A DNA stretch of 64,000 bases from Loxodes magnus (lineage: Eukaryota; Ciliophora; Karyorelictea; Loxodida; Loxodidae), in the NCBI GenBank assembly GCA_946699065.1, contig CAMPDV010000275.1, positions 1 to 64,000 on the forward strand. The letters are read 5' to 3'. Every line of letters begins with the position of its first letter. Position 1 is the stretch's first letter. The notes under the pieces are model-generated. The model did no database searches. It saw nothing but the letters and a program-made list of their open reading frames with translations, and was not told the origin of the DNA. Positions 1-12,540 of this stretch are shown in pieces. The translations under genes were made by a program, and so were the position numbers.

Positions 1-415
1 CATATAATTATATTTGTACATAATTTTTTTTTAACTAAGAAGAGAACACAAAAAATATTTTTTAATGTTTCAAATTTACTATTTCTAGTTTATTTTGTTC
101 ATATAAAATAGAAATTAAATCTAATTTTTTATATCTAAATAAAGCTTATATGAAAACTTTTTCCTCACGACACCTCTTTCTTAATTATAAAATTTTGTCA
201 TTTCTGTTATTAAAGAAACTTTTGCAATTTTTAATGACTTTAACGAAATCTCGATTCTATTGATAATAAATGAATCTTTTCTATCTTTCATTGATTCAAT
301 CTGAAATTTACAAGATATTTCGTATCTTCAGTGAAAAATAAATATGTTTTGAACCTACCAACTAAACTTCAAAGATTCTTTACTCTTAAAATTTCTATAA
401 ATTTTATATCTTTTT
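1..415. repeat. 0.4-kb dispersed direct repeat, copy 1
   Basis: This stretch reappears in the same orientation at 32947-33358 with only scattered substitutions. Shared landmarks are an ATTTGTACATAATTTTT block near the left end, TTTTTCCTCACGA near position 160 and TTTTGAACCTACCA near 350. Similarity stops at about 415 on this side and about 33358 on the other. The left edge may lie outside the window. No coding frame stands out. One copy lies beyond the 3' end of a zinc-knuckle gene and the other beyond a LINE tail, in different relative orientations, so it looks like an independent repeat and not a shared tail. Confidence 0.8.
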
Positions 416-519
416 AAAGTGCTAAATTTTTATATAAATTAAAGAATTATTTATAAAATTAATAATAATAATAATAATATACTTAATTAAAGTGTTTGTA
501 GCTTTTAGGTATTTCAACC

Positions 520-1293
520 TCATTTCCACTGACATCCAGTGATCGCTCCTGGATACTTAAAATAAAAGTTCGGGTCATCCAGTTTTTTCGGAGTTCTGGA
601 ACTCGAATGGAAAATTCTTCTTCTATAAATTCTTCCTTCCATCGTCACGTAAATTCTTGTTAGTTCTCTTCAGACTTCTTCGCTGTTTCTCTTCATCTTT
701 TCCTTGTTTATCTTGCAATCCTTGAATCTATGGAATCTTGATTAGCACAGGTATCATCTCTTGAGAATCCTTCTAATATTGGTTGGTTCTATTCGTCTAT
801 CGTCTTCTACTTCCATTTTTATTTCTTAGATTAGAGGCTCTATTCTTTTTTGTCCAAGTTGCTATACTTCGATTTCTTATTTGACTAATCTTTCTTCAGT
901 ATTTTAACTTCTTTCTAGTAATTTTTTGTTTTCTTATCTTAATATTTTACTTCTTCTTACAGAATACGTACAGATTTCAAAAGACTTTCAATTAGTAATT
1001 ATTCTTCATTTGTCTGTTTTTGCATCGTTTTTGATTCTCTTATTTCCTATAGTTACTTGGTCTCGGTTTAGGAAGAAAGTAAATATTGATTATTAGTTTT
1101 ATTCTGTTTATGTTTATTTAAGTTCTTATTTTATTTAAGATTTTCTTAAATTTTCAACTATAGGAGGTTATTAAGATTAAGAAGATTATTATTTTATTAA
1201 AGAAGACGTGATGGATGAAGAATTAGAAATCTCTGGTTTTTGCTCCTTTATCTATGGAGCCTGCAAAAAACCGTTCTTGAGACCTTCTGCCAT
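520..1293 (-). pseudogene. Zinc-knuckle (Gag/ORF1-like) gene, damaged copy Z1
   Basis: Read with TAR=Gln and TGA=Trp, an ATG at 1293 opens MAEGLKNGF, closely matching the start of the gene at 3285 (MVEGFKKGF) and of that at 21828 (MSDFRKGFF). A Ser/Gln-rich head is followed by a coiled coil (around QEEVKYQDKKTKNYQKEV), then a knuckle-like YLC-x4-H-x4-C in which the expected first Cys codon is TGA, then a basic tail with GRIYRRRIF and FKYPG that matches the tail of the 3285 gene. A TGA at 520-522 is a plausible stop, giving about 258 codons. The blocks do not lie in one frame: about two frame changes separate them, and no clean intron explains both. The family is probably RNA-binding; the function of this copy is unknown. 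Confidence 0.55.
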
Positions 1294-3055
1294 TTTTTGA
1301 TTTTATTTATAAAATTAAATAAATATTTTTTATTATATATTAAAGAATTTAAAAACTTCTAAAATGTCTAAGACAATTGCAAATAAACCCTTATTTAAAA
1401 AAAGTTTAGCATTTAGAAAATTATAAATAAATATACAATCCTAAAACATTTAAACTAAAAATTACATAAATATTCTTATTTTTAGCAAATTTTGGCTTTA
1501 AATTATAAAATTAAAAGGCTATCTTAATTTAATAAATAGAGCAATAAAAATATCTAAAACTTAATAAATTCTAATAGAAAAGTATTGAAATTAAAAAGAG
1601 ATAATATTTATAGGATATTAATTAATCTATTAAGTAAAAAAGAATTTCTAAAGTTTTATTATTATTAAATAATTAATTCTTATGTTACAGATTTATTCGA
1701 TTTAGTATAAACTAGCTAAAATGTAATAAAAATATAATATAAAATTAGTTGTTTAAGTTTAATAAATAAAATAGATTTAAAATACTTTGATTAATATATA
1801 GTTAAATATTCTAAAAGGGATTCCTTGATTATGAAAGTTTTTAAATTAGGGTTTTTAATAAATTGAATATGATTTAGTGATAATTTTTGAATATTTAAAG
1901 TAAATTAGGATTATTTAATAAATGATAATTGAATTTGATTAAAAAAGGATAAAATGATTAGTTAGTATTTTGACTTAAAGTAGTTAATGAATAATAGACT
2001 AATGATTTAATGATTATATTGATTTTGAATAATAATGTTTATAGTTTTAAAATATTAGTAGTATAATCCCTTATAATGCTTTTATATTTTTGATGACTAA
2101 TTTAAATTAATATTTTTTGATAAAATAATAATTTAATTAATTAATTTTATTATTTTTAAATTAAATATACTAATTATTTATTTATCAATTCATAGTCATT
2201 TAACATTATTTAAATAACATTTAACTATATCAACAGTAACTATCAAAACTACTATTACTACTATCAAATATACTATTTACATATTTTTACTAACAAACCT
2301 AAATAACTCATTTCAAATTACTTCTTATTCCTTAATTCTTTAATAACTTATATAATATATATTTATTATTTAACATACAAATATTTACATTCTACTATTA
2401 TAACAAAAACCAATTATAAGGTATTTGAGTTCTACTAAATCCAAAGGCATAGGTAGTTATTAGATAATTAAAAAGTAAATGATTAGCATTTACTTTATTC
2501 CTATTAATATCAAAGCTGTACTCTAATGATTTGTATTTCTTAAATAAGAAAGCCAGCAATAGTTTAAAGGGTACTTCTGAAATTAAAATTTAGAAATTTA
2601 AAATGTTTGCTTCAAAGTTTCCTCCTTAATAATCGTTACTTTAATTATTTGCATACTATAATGTAACATACTATTGTTTCCTAAAATAGTATTTTAACAT
2701 AAGAACAACATGTGTAAGAGAAAGATTTAGATTAGCAATCTATAAGTCATTAAATATTGCACAAGTGTATTGAAATAATAGTTGATTTTTACCTTTCATT
2801 ATAATATCAGCAATGCTAGCTCCAATTTAGTAAAAATAATTCTACTTAGTAAAAAGATAAAAATTACACCATTTAATCTTTATTCTCAAAATCAGAGCAA
2901 AGAAATAAATTTGAAGTAAGATAACTATTTATTAAAAATGCAGAGTTGTCAAGATAATCAAAATCTTGCTTACTTATGAATATTTGCAAATAGATATTAT
3001 AATTGATGATTTCAAAGAGTTTAATAAGCATAGCAATATTTAAAAAAATTTATTC
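1294..3055. other. AT-rich spacer between two zinc-knuckle genes
   Basis: About 1.8 kb of extremely AT-rich sequence separating the head-to-head genes that start at 1293 (-) and 3285 (+). I see no motif, RNA gene or convincing coding frame in it. Promoters for both genes are presumably here or just beyond, but no specific element can be named. Confidence 0.5.
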
Positions 3056-3284
3056 TAAGAATGCCTTTAAAGAATGCAGTCATGTCAACAGTAAAATTAT
3101 TTGTTGATTTAATAAAAAATATATAAAACGTTTTCTCTTTAATAATATACGCTAAGTACAATAGACATCTAATTTAAGAAACTATTTCAATCTAAAAACT
3201 AATTACTTATACATATAATTTTTAATATGAACTGAATCATCGATATATCAAATTCAATTTAATAAACTTTGCTTAGAGGAAAAA
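3056..3284 (+). promoter_or_regulatory. Possible conserved leader upstream of zinc-knuckle gene Z2
   Basis: The block AGAATGCCTTTAAAGAA near 3058 resembles AGGAATGCCTCTAAAGAA near 24245, and both lie a few hundred bases upstream of a zinc-knuckle reading frame on the plus strand (starts at 3285 and 24534). The similarity fades within about 100 bases. It could be a shared 5' leader or promoter of a retroelement. The match is short and judged by eye. Confidence 0.3.
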
Positions 3285-4158
3285 ATGGTAGAAGGGTTCA
3301 AGAAAGGCTTTTATACCACCTCCTAAAAAGGGGAGAGAAAGTAAGAACCCTCATCTTTAACTTTCACATCTTCTTCCTAGAAATAATCTTCTTCTCAAAA
3401 CCTTCAAGAATAATAGACTCAACTAGGAACTTCCAGATCAACTTAAAAGATGGGACAAAAGCGCCAAAAGGGCTACCCCGATGACACCAACTGAAGAGGA
3501 AGGACCTAGAAAGGTGCTGGAGATGCAAGAAGCAGCAGCCGTGCGAGAGTTTGCGATGCCACAGTTCCAGGAAGAACAGGCATAAATTTTAGTCGCATTC
3601 TCTGACCTGAAGGAGGAAGTAAAGAGGCTACGATTAGAGAATAGAGCTCTAAAAAATCAAGTTACTGAGCTCAAGAAATGGAAAGAAAGCTTCTGGGAAG
3701 TCTACGATTGAGAGCAAAGCACTTTCTTCAGGGAAATGGGATTGCCACAGCAGAGAACAACTGTGCTTGAAGAGAACAGCAAGTAGCAACAGTAGTAGGA
3801 ATTTAAAGTTAGGACAATTCAAAATACAATGGACATAGAAGGAGCTACTAATTTACCGAGGAGTCCAGACAAGAAATGAATTAGGAATAAACCAAGATGC
3901 TTTGTATGCAAACAAACTGGACATAAATATAGACAATGTTAGAAATTGAAATTAATTAAATAATAGTACTGGAATAGAAAATAATAAGAAAAATAATAGT
4001 ACTAATATTAGGATAAGATTAGACGAGAATTCTGTAACTACTTTTATCTGTCAGGAGGTCAAATCTACAAACCGAAGTGGTACACAATCCAAGGCGACTG
4101 AAGAAAGAGTTCTGAAGGAAGCTGGTTCCAGCCAGGTTATCAAACTGGTCCAATATGA
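3285..4158 (+). CDS. Zinc-knuckle (CCHC) protein Z2, one 40-nt intron
   Basis: Exons 3285-3340 and 3381-4158 sum to 834 nt, 277 codons plus TGA, exactly in frame. The start MVEGFKKGF is shared with two other copies. After the intron come a charged region, a coiled coil (about residues 110-150, EEVKRLRLENRAL), a Gln run and a classical retroviral-type zinc knuckle, CFVCKQTGHKYRQC (C-x2-C-x4-H-x4-C), at about residues 195-208. A basic tail with GGQIYKPKW and WFQPGYQTG follows. TGA reads as Trp inside the gene. The gene is clearly richer in GC than its surroundings. No endonuclease or reverse transcriptase follows. Its last two codons coincide with the left edge of the duplicated WD40 segment (4152), so the natural 3' end may have been replaced. 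Likely nucleic-acid binding; biological role unknown. Confidence 0.7.
3341..3380 (+). other. Predicted 40-nt spliceosomal intron in Z2
   Basis: It begins GTAAGAACCC and ends TTCTTCCTAG. Its removal (40 = 1 mod 3) joins the MVEGFKKGF frame to the coiled-coil and zinc-knuckle frame, which lies one base out of phase. The paralogue at 21828 shows the same phase difference and has a 25-nt GT...AG candidate at the corresponding place. RNA data would settle it. Confidence 0.6.
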
Positions 4159-5492
4159 AAATATTTTAATTTAATTTCTTGATAAGATCTTTTAAATTTA
4201 AATAAGTGCTTAATCAAATCCTATTTATTAAACCACTTTAAATGTTTTTATGTTTATGAATATTTAGCATCTTAAATTAAAAAATACTATATTGTATATT
4301 AAACCAAACATTTATTAAAGCAATCCTTAAATTATCAATTATCATTTAGTTGTCTAATCATTTAGAATCAAACAAAAATACCTCATTTTTAAGGTCATTT
4401 ATGAAATTGTGTATTATTCGCTTTATCATCTTAGAAAAAGCTTTGCTTTTTATTATGCTATATATGTTTCTTTTTATATTGTACGAAATATTTCCCATAT
4501 AGATATAATTATAATAGTTATTAAATTACACTTTGTATATTATTTTAATTAATACAAAAAATTAAAGCTTTTAACCTTTTTTGATATAATGAAAACTATA
4601 TTGATTTCTTAATTATTTACACTTTCATTTTGGTAATTCCTATTATTTAATATTAGAATATCATTTTATTCTTATTTTAGATGCAAATATAAGATAATTT
4701 ACAAGAAACTTAAGATTTTTATCATTTTCCATATATTCAAATTATTTATATACTTTACTAGCAAATCTTTCTTAATCATAAATAGTCAATCCATTTTTTA
4801 AAAAACCTTTCAACTTTAATCAAATAGCTTCATTAGAAATTACAACATTAATAAATAAAATCTATTTTCTATATACATAGTAGATATATTCAACTTCCTA
4901 ATCATCAGAAACCTAAACCTATTCCTTTTAATATTACCAAATTAGAACTAATTTTTAAGAGAAAAAATACTTAATATAGCTATTTTTTCTTAAAAACTTA
5001 TTTTTCTCTTCTAAATTAACATCTTTTCGCAAACTAAAAACAGATAGTTAGTCGTAGTAAGCTCTTTTCTTTTACTCATCTTTTCGATTTTTAATATTTT
5101 TCTAATTATTATAATAAAGCAGAATATTTTTAAACTTGATTAATAAATTTTTGTTTCTATATTTTATATAGTTAGGTTAGATATATTATTTAGATCCTTG
5201 TTTAATTACTTTTTTTAGATTCTTTGTAAATTGGCCTAAAATTTATTATTACAGATGTATTGTACCTCATTTTTTCTATTCGATTGATCATATTTTTATA
5301 AAGAGATTTTTTAGTTCTTTTTAAAAATTCGCATTATCTATTAAATAGTTAGCTTTAAGCCCTCTTATAGAAAAATTGTTTTTACTAATTTTTTTCTTCC
5401 TAAAATTGTCATTTATTTTTTTGATTTAATTCTTAAAAGTCATTTAAAAAGCTTTTCAAATCTTTTAAAATTCTATCTCTTTAAGAAAAGGA

Positions 5493-6745
5493 TTTATCCA
5501 TCCCGAAAATCTTTTGTAGCGAATAACTCAGAGCGAAAAAAGAATAATTTTTTCACGATTTCATGGTTTATTTAATTATATCTCCTTTTTTCTTGAGATA
5601 CTTTTTATTTAATTAAATTCTTATAACATTAAAAATTTTTAAAGCGAATTTTTTCATTTACTCGATTCAAAATTAAAAATTGTATTTTTTTCCAAAGAAT
5701 AAACAATAAATTATTTTATAATTTCAAAAATAATTTACCTTATCAAAAATATATTTTTAAATTAAAAAAAATTTTTGTTAAAAAATTTAAAATCAAAAAA
5801 TTTTCCTAAAAACAAAAACATTTTTTTTATTTTTACAAAATACCATTTCAACAAAAAAGATTTCCAAATTCTATTTCGAATATAAAGTTTTTTTGTTCAT
5901 ATTTTTTTCTCAAAAATCTTTTATATTTGGAATTTTTCTTGAAAATTTATACAATTTTAAAATTTTTTATTCCGAAATAATTAAATTTATTCCGTGCCGA
6001 AAATCTTTGGTAGTGTAAAACGCTGAGTAAAAAAACAAATTTTTTATTTTCATGAAATTTAAGCTCTAAAATTGAAAGATAATGATAAATAAAAAACTTA
6101 CTATCAGAAAATTTTATTTTCCAATCGAAAATGAAACATATTAAACATAAAAATTAAAATTTATTATTGAACTTAAACACAAGAATAAACATATCTAAAT
6201 ATATTTATTCACATATAGCTTAAAAAATTAAATCAGCATCCCAAAATTTTTTAAAATTTTTTTAGTTTTAAGTCTATTTATAAAAATTTTTCCTTTTTTT
6301 ACATATTAAATAAAATGTATCCCGTCCCAGAAATATTTATCAAAAAAAGTTTGCAAAAAAATTAAAAGATTTTAAAATTAATTTCCAAATTTTATTTTCA
6401 AAACCATTTTAGATAATTATTTTCAAAATTATTTTAGAAACGCTTTTCTAAGAAATTTTAAAAACTTTTTTAAAAATTGCTTTCAAATTTTTATTCCAAT
6501 TTTTAAATTTTTTATTCTGAAATAAAAAAAATTATTCCTATTTAGAAATTTTTATCCCGAAATAATTAAATTTATTCCGTCCCAGAAATCTTTGTAGTGT
6601 AAAACTATGAGCGAAAAAACAAATTTGAAATTTTTCGAAATTCAGGCTCTAAAATTGAAAAATAAATCAAAAATATACAATCAGAAAATTTTTCCTCAAT
6701 CGGAAACGAAAAATTTTTAAACATAAAATTTTATATTTTATAATT
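5493..6745. repeat. Internal repeats sharing a CCCGTCCCAGAAATCTTTG-type core
   Basis: A motif of the form ATTCCGTCCCAGAAATCTTT, then GGTAGTGTAAAACTCTGAG, then AAAAAACAAATTT recurs at about 5493, 5966, 6311 (short piece) and 6551, with unequal spacing of roughly 240-480 bases. The copies at 5966 and 6551 also share a following 150 bases (GCTCTAAAATTGAAA and a later CAATCGAAAA/CAATCGGAAA block). The array sits between the left edge of the duplicated unit and the 3' end of the WD40 gene, and is conserved in copy 2 at 43946-45180. No coding sense is evident. It may be a decayed tandem repeat or nested short elements. Confidence 0.6.
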
Positions 6746-7276
6746 ATAATAAATAATTAATTAATAATAATAATAATAATAGTAAATAATATTAATTAAT
6801 AATCAAAATTAAATATCAATCATAAAAAATAAATAAAATACTTAATTAAATTTTTTAATTAATAATCAAAATTATAAACTAACTTTTACCTTATAAATAA
6901 TAACTACTTCACAAAAAAAATGATAATTTATACTCAACTTGAAATTTCTACAAAATCTAAAAATTAATCTATAAAATTTTATAGCATAAAATTAAACTTA
7001 AACTTATTTCATGTCTTCATTTAACAAAATTATTCATTAAATATTTTTAAATATTACCCACTTTAAATCAACATACTTCACTAATTTCTATAACCTATAT
7101 TACTCAACCTTTTTTAAACCAATAATATTTAAGAATATAACAAATTTTAAATAAATATATAAAGCAAACACTTCATAAAATAACAAACATAATTAACATT
7201 AAACATTCATTTAAATGCATTACCAATATCTTATATATTTAATCGTAAAATTTAATTAAGTCAAATCATAAGTTTC

Positions 7277-8345
7277 TCAACTCGAAATCCTCCACTTTCT
7301 TATCGTGCTGTCACCCCCTCCCGATACCAACCATCTATTATCAACACTCAATGCTATAGAATTTATTGTTTATTCATGCCCTTGTAAAGTCTAGATACAC
7401 TCACCCGTATCAAAGTTCCAGATCTTGATTAGATGATCATTTGAACCAGAAAATATAACACTTGAATCAACACTTAACTGAATACTTGTTACATAACTTG
7501 TATGACCTTGAAGAGTACGAATACACTAACCAGAAGAGAAGTCCCATATCTTAATAGTACTGTCATAAGAACCTGATATGATATGCCTATTATCCTTAGA
7601 CACTATCACCGATCAAACAGAATCTGAATGCCCAGTAAGAGTTCGTTCAAGTTGATCTGTCTAGAAATCCCAGATCTTTATAATTTTATCCCAAGATCCC
7701 GATATAATATATCTAGAGTCATAGGAGAGTACTACCGTTCTAACTGTATAAGTATGTCCCGACAAAGTTCTTATGAGAGCACCATTGTGGAAATTTCAGA
7801 TCTTTATGGTTTTGTCATAAGATCCTGATACTATATAGCTAGAGTCAGTGGAGATTACTACCGAGTAAACTGTAGAAGTATGTCCTGATAAATTTCTTAT
7901 GAGAGCACCAGTCTATAAATTCCAGATCTTTATGGTTGTATCACCAGATGCTGATACGATATAGCTAGAATCTGAGGAGATTACTACCGATGAAACATAT
8001 GAAGTATGTCCTGCTAAAGTTCTTATGAGAGCACCTGTCTGGAAATTCCAGATCTTTATCGAACTTTCAGGATATCCTGAACCTGATACAATTCAATTCA
8101 GGTCACTTGATATGGCTACCGATAAAACAGATGAAGTGTCAGTAAGGACTTAGTCTAAAAAATATTAAAGAAATACCTTTACTTTAGTCATAACTGATCT
8201 TGTTTATTAGCTTTTAGTAGCATAAGTTAGTCAGAATTTCATACTTAAAATGAAGTAGAGATATTTTCCCTAGGATGTGACTTCTCGCCCTTAAGAGTTT
8301 TCTTAAAAAAATAATTTTAGTAAATTGCTTTTCTTTTTTCTCCAT
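7277..8345 (-). CDS. Seven-bladed WD40-repeat protein, copy 1
   Basis: Exons 8345-8183 and 8154-7277 sum to 1041 nt, 346 residues plus TGA. An N-terminal helical region of about 55 residues (MEKKEKQFTK start, LRKLLRARSHILGKISLLHF) precedes seven consecutive WD40 blades of about 42 residues with GH, S-D and IKIW motifs, closing at IRKWRISS right before TGA, as a complete propeller should. Tryptophans are coded by both TGG and TGA: TGA at 8093-8095 (LNWIVSGS), 7796-7798 (KIWNF) and 7613-7615 (SVWSV). The first blade lacks the usual GH. WD40 propellers are protein-interaction scaffolds; the partner is not inferable. Identical or near-identical non-coding DNA flanks the gene, while the coding part differs from copy 2 at many sites. 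Confidence 0.85.
8155..8182 (-). other. Predicted 28-nt intron of WD40 copy 1
   Basis: On the coding strand it reads GTAAAGGTAT...ATATTTTTTAG, with clean GT and AG ends and a T-rich 3' end. It is present with the same length in the paralogue (46628-46655). Removing it joins the N-terminal frame to the propeller frame in both copies and makes both totals divisible by three. Confidence 0.75.
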
Positions 8346-11300
8346 TGAATTTTTTCCATTTTAATTTTATAACTTACTTCTATAAATATTTAAATAAAAT
8401 AACTCAATAAATTTTACTGACTCAATTTCAATAAAATTAAACAATAAAATTATTTATTAAACATACTTATAAATATCTCATTTCTTAAAAATTGATTTTT
8501 CTATTTTTGTCTTAAAACAAGACAAGATATAAAATTAATAATGTACAAGCTTTTACAATTTTAATTATTTTATTTCTTTTTACTTTTAAATGAAAGGATA
8601 AATTATTATTTCAAAAGTTTTATAAAGAAGAATTATATCCTTATTATAATAACTTTAATATGCATCCATTAATTACAACCTATTTGTACTTTAAATCAAA
8701 GACTCCTAATAAGAAAACCTTATTTCGTTGTAGACCTTTTAAATGATAAATAAAATATTACAATTCTTTTAAAAAACTATTGCTATTAATTATTACTTTT
8801 CACTTACATTTAATCAAAAAAAATGATTTATTTAAGCTTTTTACTAATTAAAAAAATGAAATAAAATAAGTTTTTTATTAACTAGATTGAATAGATATAT
8901 AAAAAGCATCAAATTATTTAAAACAAAGTATTTTTAGAATTTGTAAGATAAAATCTTTTAATTATCCACTTTCTTACTACTATTTCATTAAAATTTTTTA
9001 TTTATAAAGGTCACTCTTATAATAATAAACTAATATAATTTATTATAATGCTGATTCTAAGCAAAATATATAAATGTAATAAATATAAGTAGTAGAAAGT
9101 AAATATTTAAACTAACTAGAAATAGTGTATCACTAATTTAATCTTACAATTATTAAATAGTAATATTTAATTTTATTATTAAAATAAGCTTTAATATGTT
9201 TAATTATGTCTATTAAATACTTAATATTTTATCCTTTTAGCTTTATTAGCTATGAATTAAATTTCTCTTTAATTTAGATATTAGATTAGTTATAATAAAT
9301 AGATTTAGATAAGTTTCTGTTTTTATAGCAAAGTAATATTAATTATTTGTGTTATTTTAGTAATGATAATTTGTAATTAATAATAGCTAAATGATTCTAG
9401 ATAATTTAAAGATAAAAACTTAAATCTATTATTCTATACAAATCTATATTATATAGTTAGCACTATTAATAGTCTATTTATTAGAATTAGTAGTTTGATA
9501 TTTAGAAAATGATAAGCTTTTAAGTAAGCATATTTATAATATCTTGTATTATTATTTTCTGAATGAAAGAACTTAGCATAATATGTTTGTTTGTAAGATA
9601 ATATAAGTATTAGATTAGGTAATATAACTAATCTAAGAGATTATGATTTACTGTTAATACATTTGATTAGTGTACTATTATTGTATAGGTTTGTGTTGGT
9701 AATAAAGAATTGTACATGTTTTGCTTTATACATTTATTAATCTGATTAGAAAAGATTGAAATCTGATGATATAGATAGTTAATGATTTGAAAGTTAGGCA
9801 TTAAAATAAGTTTGATTTTTAGATGATTTATAATTTTGCTAAATTTAAATTATATTTATATATTCCTTTTTATTAACTATCTTTTGTAATTAACTTTTGT
9901 TTGGAAAGCTGATAGGTACATTTTGTAAAAAATGTAGTCTTAATTTATCTAAGTTTATTTTAGTGAGTATAAGAATATATTTAAAGTATTAATGATACTA
10001 GTTCTATAAAACATTTAGGTAATTATATAAAATAAATAGTAAAGAGAAAACATTATTCTTTTATATAATTAAACCAAGAAAAGCTAGCTCTTCAATAGAG
10101 TCAATTATTCATATATCTAAAGTCCTCTATTTATCTTAAAATCAAGTGCTTAATATATTATAGCCTCCTTATTTAGTAATATTAATTCATAAAAACTTAA
10201 AAGAAAATTCCTTTTTACTTGTACTTGCAAATATTCTAAGTCCTTTAACTATTATAGGTTTAATTAGAGACTAATAAGAAATTTTGTTATCCTCTAGATA
10301 AAATATTTAATAAAATTGTGATTTCTTATTAAGAATAATATTTTAAATGAAAATAAGGAAAATTAATATTTTTCTATTTGTAAAAATTTAAAATAATTTA
10401 TATAAAATCTCTTAATATTTTATAAAAAACAAAGTAAATGCAAAATAATTAATTAAATATAATTTAAAAAATATTAACAAAATATATAATTCTAAATGAT
10501 ATTATAAATTAATATTTTCAATATTCATCTTTAGATCAAACATATAATCAATTATGTAATCTAGATTTTAACCAAATCTACTCAAATATCAAACTTAAAT
10601 TATAACCAAAACTTAAGAAATTTCATTTTTCAAAAATTAAAATAAAATTTACTAATTATTTAATTGACACTATCAACTTAAATTATTTAAAAGAATTACT
10701 AAAAGAGAAAAAAGTATAAATTAATTAATTAAAAAAATTAAAAAATATTATAATTTAAAACTTTATATTTAACAATATTTAAGATAAATATTAAAAATAC
10801 TAATTTTATAAATCTACCATTTATTTACTTTTTAAATAAACTAATTCAACAAAAAAATTATTATTCTTAGAAATTTTACATTTAAAAATATAAAAAATTA
10901 AAAATCTTAAAAATCTTAAAAAATTCTCTAACTCTCAGATTTTTATAATCAGCCTATTTAGTTTATTTTTACTATTTTTCATCGATTATGGATATATATA
11001 TAAGTACTAATTATTTTACTAATCTAAAATTTTAACTTCTTCTTAAATGGAAACTATTCAATATTTGAATAAATAAGTAAAAAAATTATTTAATTTTTTA
11101 TTTTCTAATTCTTTTTCTAAACTTAATATGAAATCCCGCTAAATGTTTTTAAAAATAATTTAATTCATATCAATATTAAGATTCTTAAATATTAAGTAAA
11201 GTAGCAAACTAAATTAAAATTTTTAATTAAAAACATATTTATAATTTTATTGATTCAAATATGCCTAAAATATGAAATTAGAAGCATTTTTTAGGAGAGT

Positions 11301-11369
11301 TAAAGATTGTCTAAGAAGAATAATTAAATTAAATTAAAGTTTTTGATAAATTTCTATAAAATAAAATAT

Positions 11370-11720
11370 ACTTGTGGACAAAGATTAGATAACTTATATG
11401 ATTAGAACTATATCCATTAGAGTTTTTCTAGAATCTGATTTCCTAAAGTAGATAAAATAATCAAAATCTTGCATAAGGAACTAATAAGAGAAGATTAGAA
11501 ATACTCAAGTTATAAAATGAAGTTCAATAAATCCCTCAGATGGAAAAGGAGAAATTTAAGGAAAATTTTAAAGCACCTTTTCAAGATTAATTTTAATAAA
11601 GAGATTGATTGAGTGTTTGAAGAAAATAAAAAGCTTAATTTAAACATAATTTGTATATTGCATTCAATTAATATTTATGCAATTATGTTCCAATATTCAA
11701 AATATTTAAACTTTTATATC
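11370..11720 (+). mobile_element. 5'-truncated LINE: last part of ORF2 and 3' UTR
   Basis: The reading frame gives LYDQNYIHQSFSR and FPKVDKIIKILHKEL, matching the C-terminal end of the LINE at 36.3-39.8 kb (LYDQNYINKSFSK, IPKIDKLIKIFHQ). The 3' region with GCAATTATGTTCCAATATT resembles the tails after 31300 (GCAATTATGTCACAATATT) and 39890. Only about 100 codons survive. It lies directly to the right of the duplicated WD40 unit, in the same orientation as Z2 on the unit's left. Confidence 0.75.
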
Positions 11721-12540
11721 TATTATTAATATAATTTTTACTTTTTAATAAACTTTTTATCTATATCTATCTAGTTTTATAACTCAGTTTTAAGAACATA
11801 TTTTTACATTATTTAGGAGCTATTTCAAGTTCCACAATGTATTATATTACAAAAATAATTTGAGTGCAAAGTTACATGTTATTTGCCTATATTAAACAAA
11901 TTATTAGTTTTTATATTTTAATAAAAATTTTATTTTTTATTATGTCTATAAATACTTACTTAGATCAAATTTATTATTTTTAATATTTTATAAATTTTAG
12001 ATTAATAAGATACTATTTTAATCCTTAAAAATATTATGCTTTTTATAAATTTATAAATATATTGATAAATGTATTTGTTCAATTTTAGACTTATAATATA
12101 CGAATTTATCATTTTAAAGTTTTATAATTGCTAGTTAGAAATTCTTAATTTTATCTTCTATTATAAAATAAATTTAATTTTTTATATTTGATGAATAAAT
12201 ATTTTATAGTTATAGCTTAGCAGATTTTAAAATATTTTATATCTAAACATTTTTACTTTTGTTACCTAATTATTTTTATGCTATTTAATATAATTTTTAA
12301 AATATTCTGTTTTTATATAAAAAATTAAATATTTATTTATTTAATGAGATATATCATTTTACTTATTTTCATAGTTTTTATAATATTTTACGAATAATTT
12401 GTGTGAATAATCATTAAGAATTTTGTGAAATATCCTTTCAAAATGGTATTGGTTGACAAAGCTTCTAAAGAAGAGAATTAAAAGATTTCTGATATAAAAT
12501 AACGTTTTATTTTAATTTTTTTTAAATAATAATAATATAT
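11721..12540. other. AT-rich spacer
   Basis: No recognisable gene, RNA or repeat. A short in-frame stretch beginning MVLVDKASKEE near 12443 is too short to support. Confidence 0.5.

Larger units (their letters stand above)
4152..11325. repeat. 7.2-kb segmental duplication, copy 1 (WD40 unit)
   Basis: It matches 42582-49837 in the same orientation, about 38.4 kb away. The left 1.2 kb (4152-5330) differs from copy 2 at only a handful of bases. About 5330-9265, including the WD40 gene, carries many substitutions and small indels. About 9265-10573 looks identical. From 10573 to 11325 similarity is obvious but much weaker. The left edge abuts the end of the zinc-knuckle gene Z2. The right edge is followed at once by a LINE ORF2 tail in the same orientation. 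Copy 2 has quite different neighbours. Confidence 0.85.

Noticed and set aside
7628-7828. Plus-strand reading frame across the WD40 gene (and its twin at 46098-46298)
   Set aside because: Antisense of blades of the minus-strand WD40 gene; the propeller motifs, exon sums and stop all lie on the other strand.
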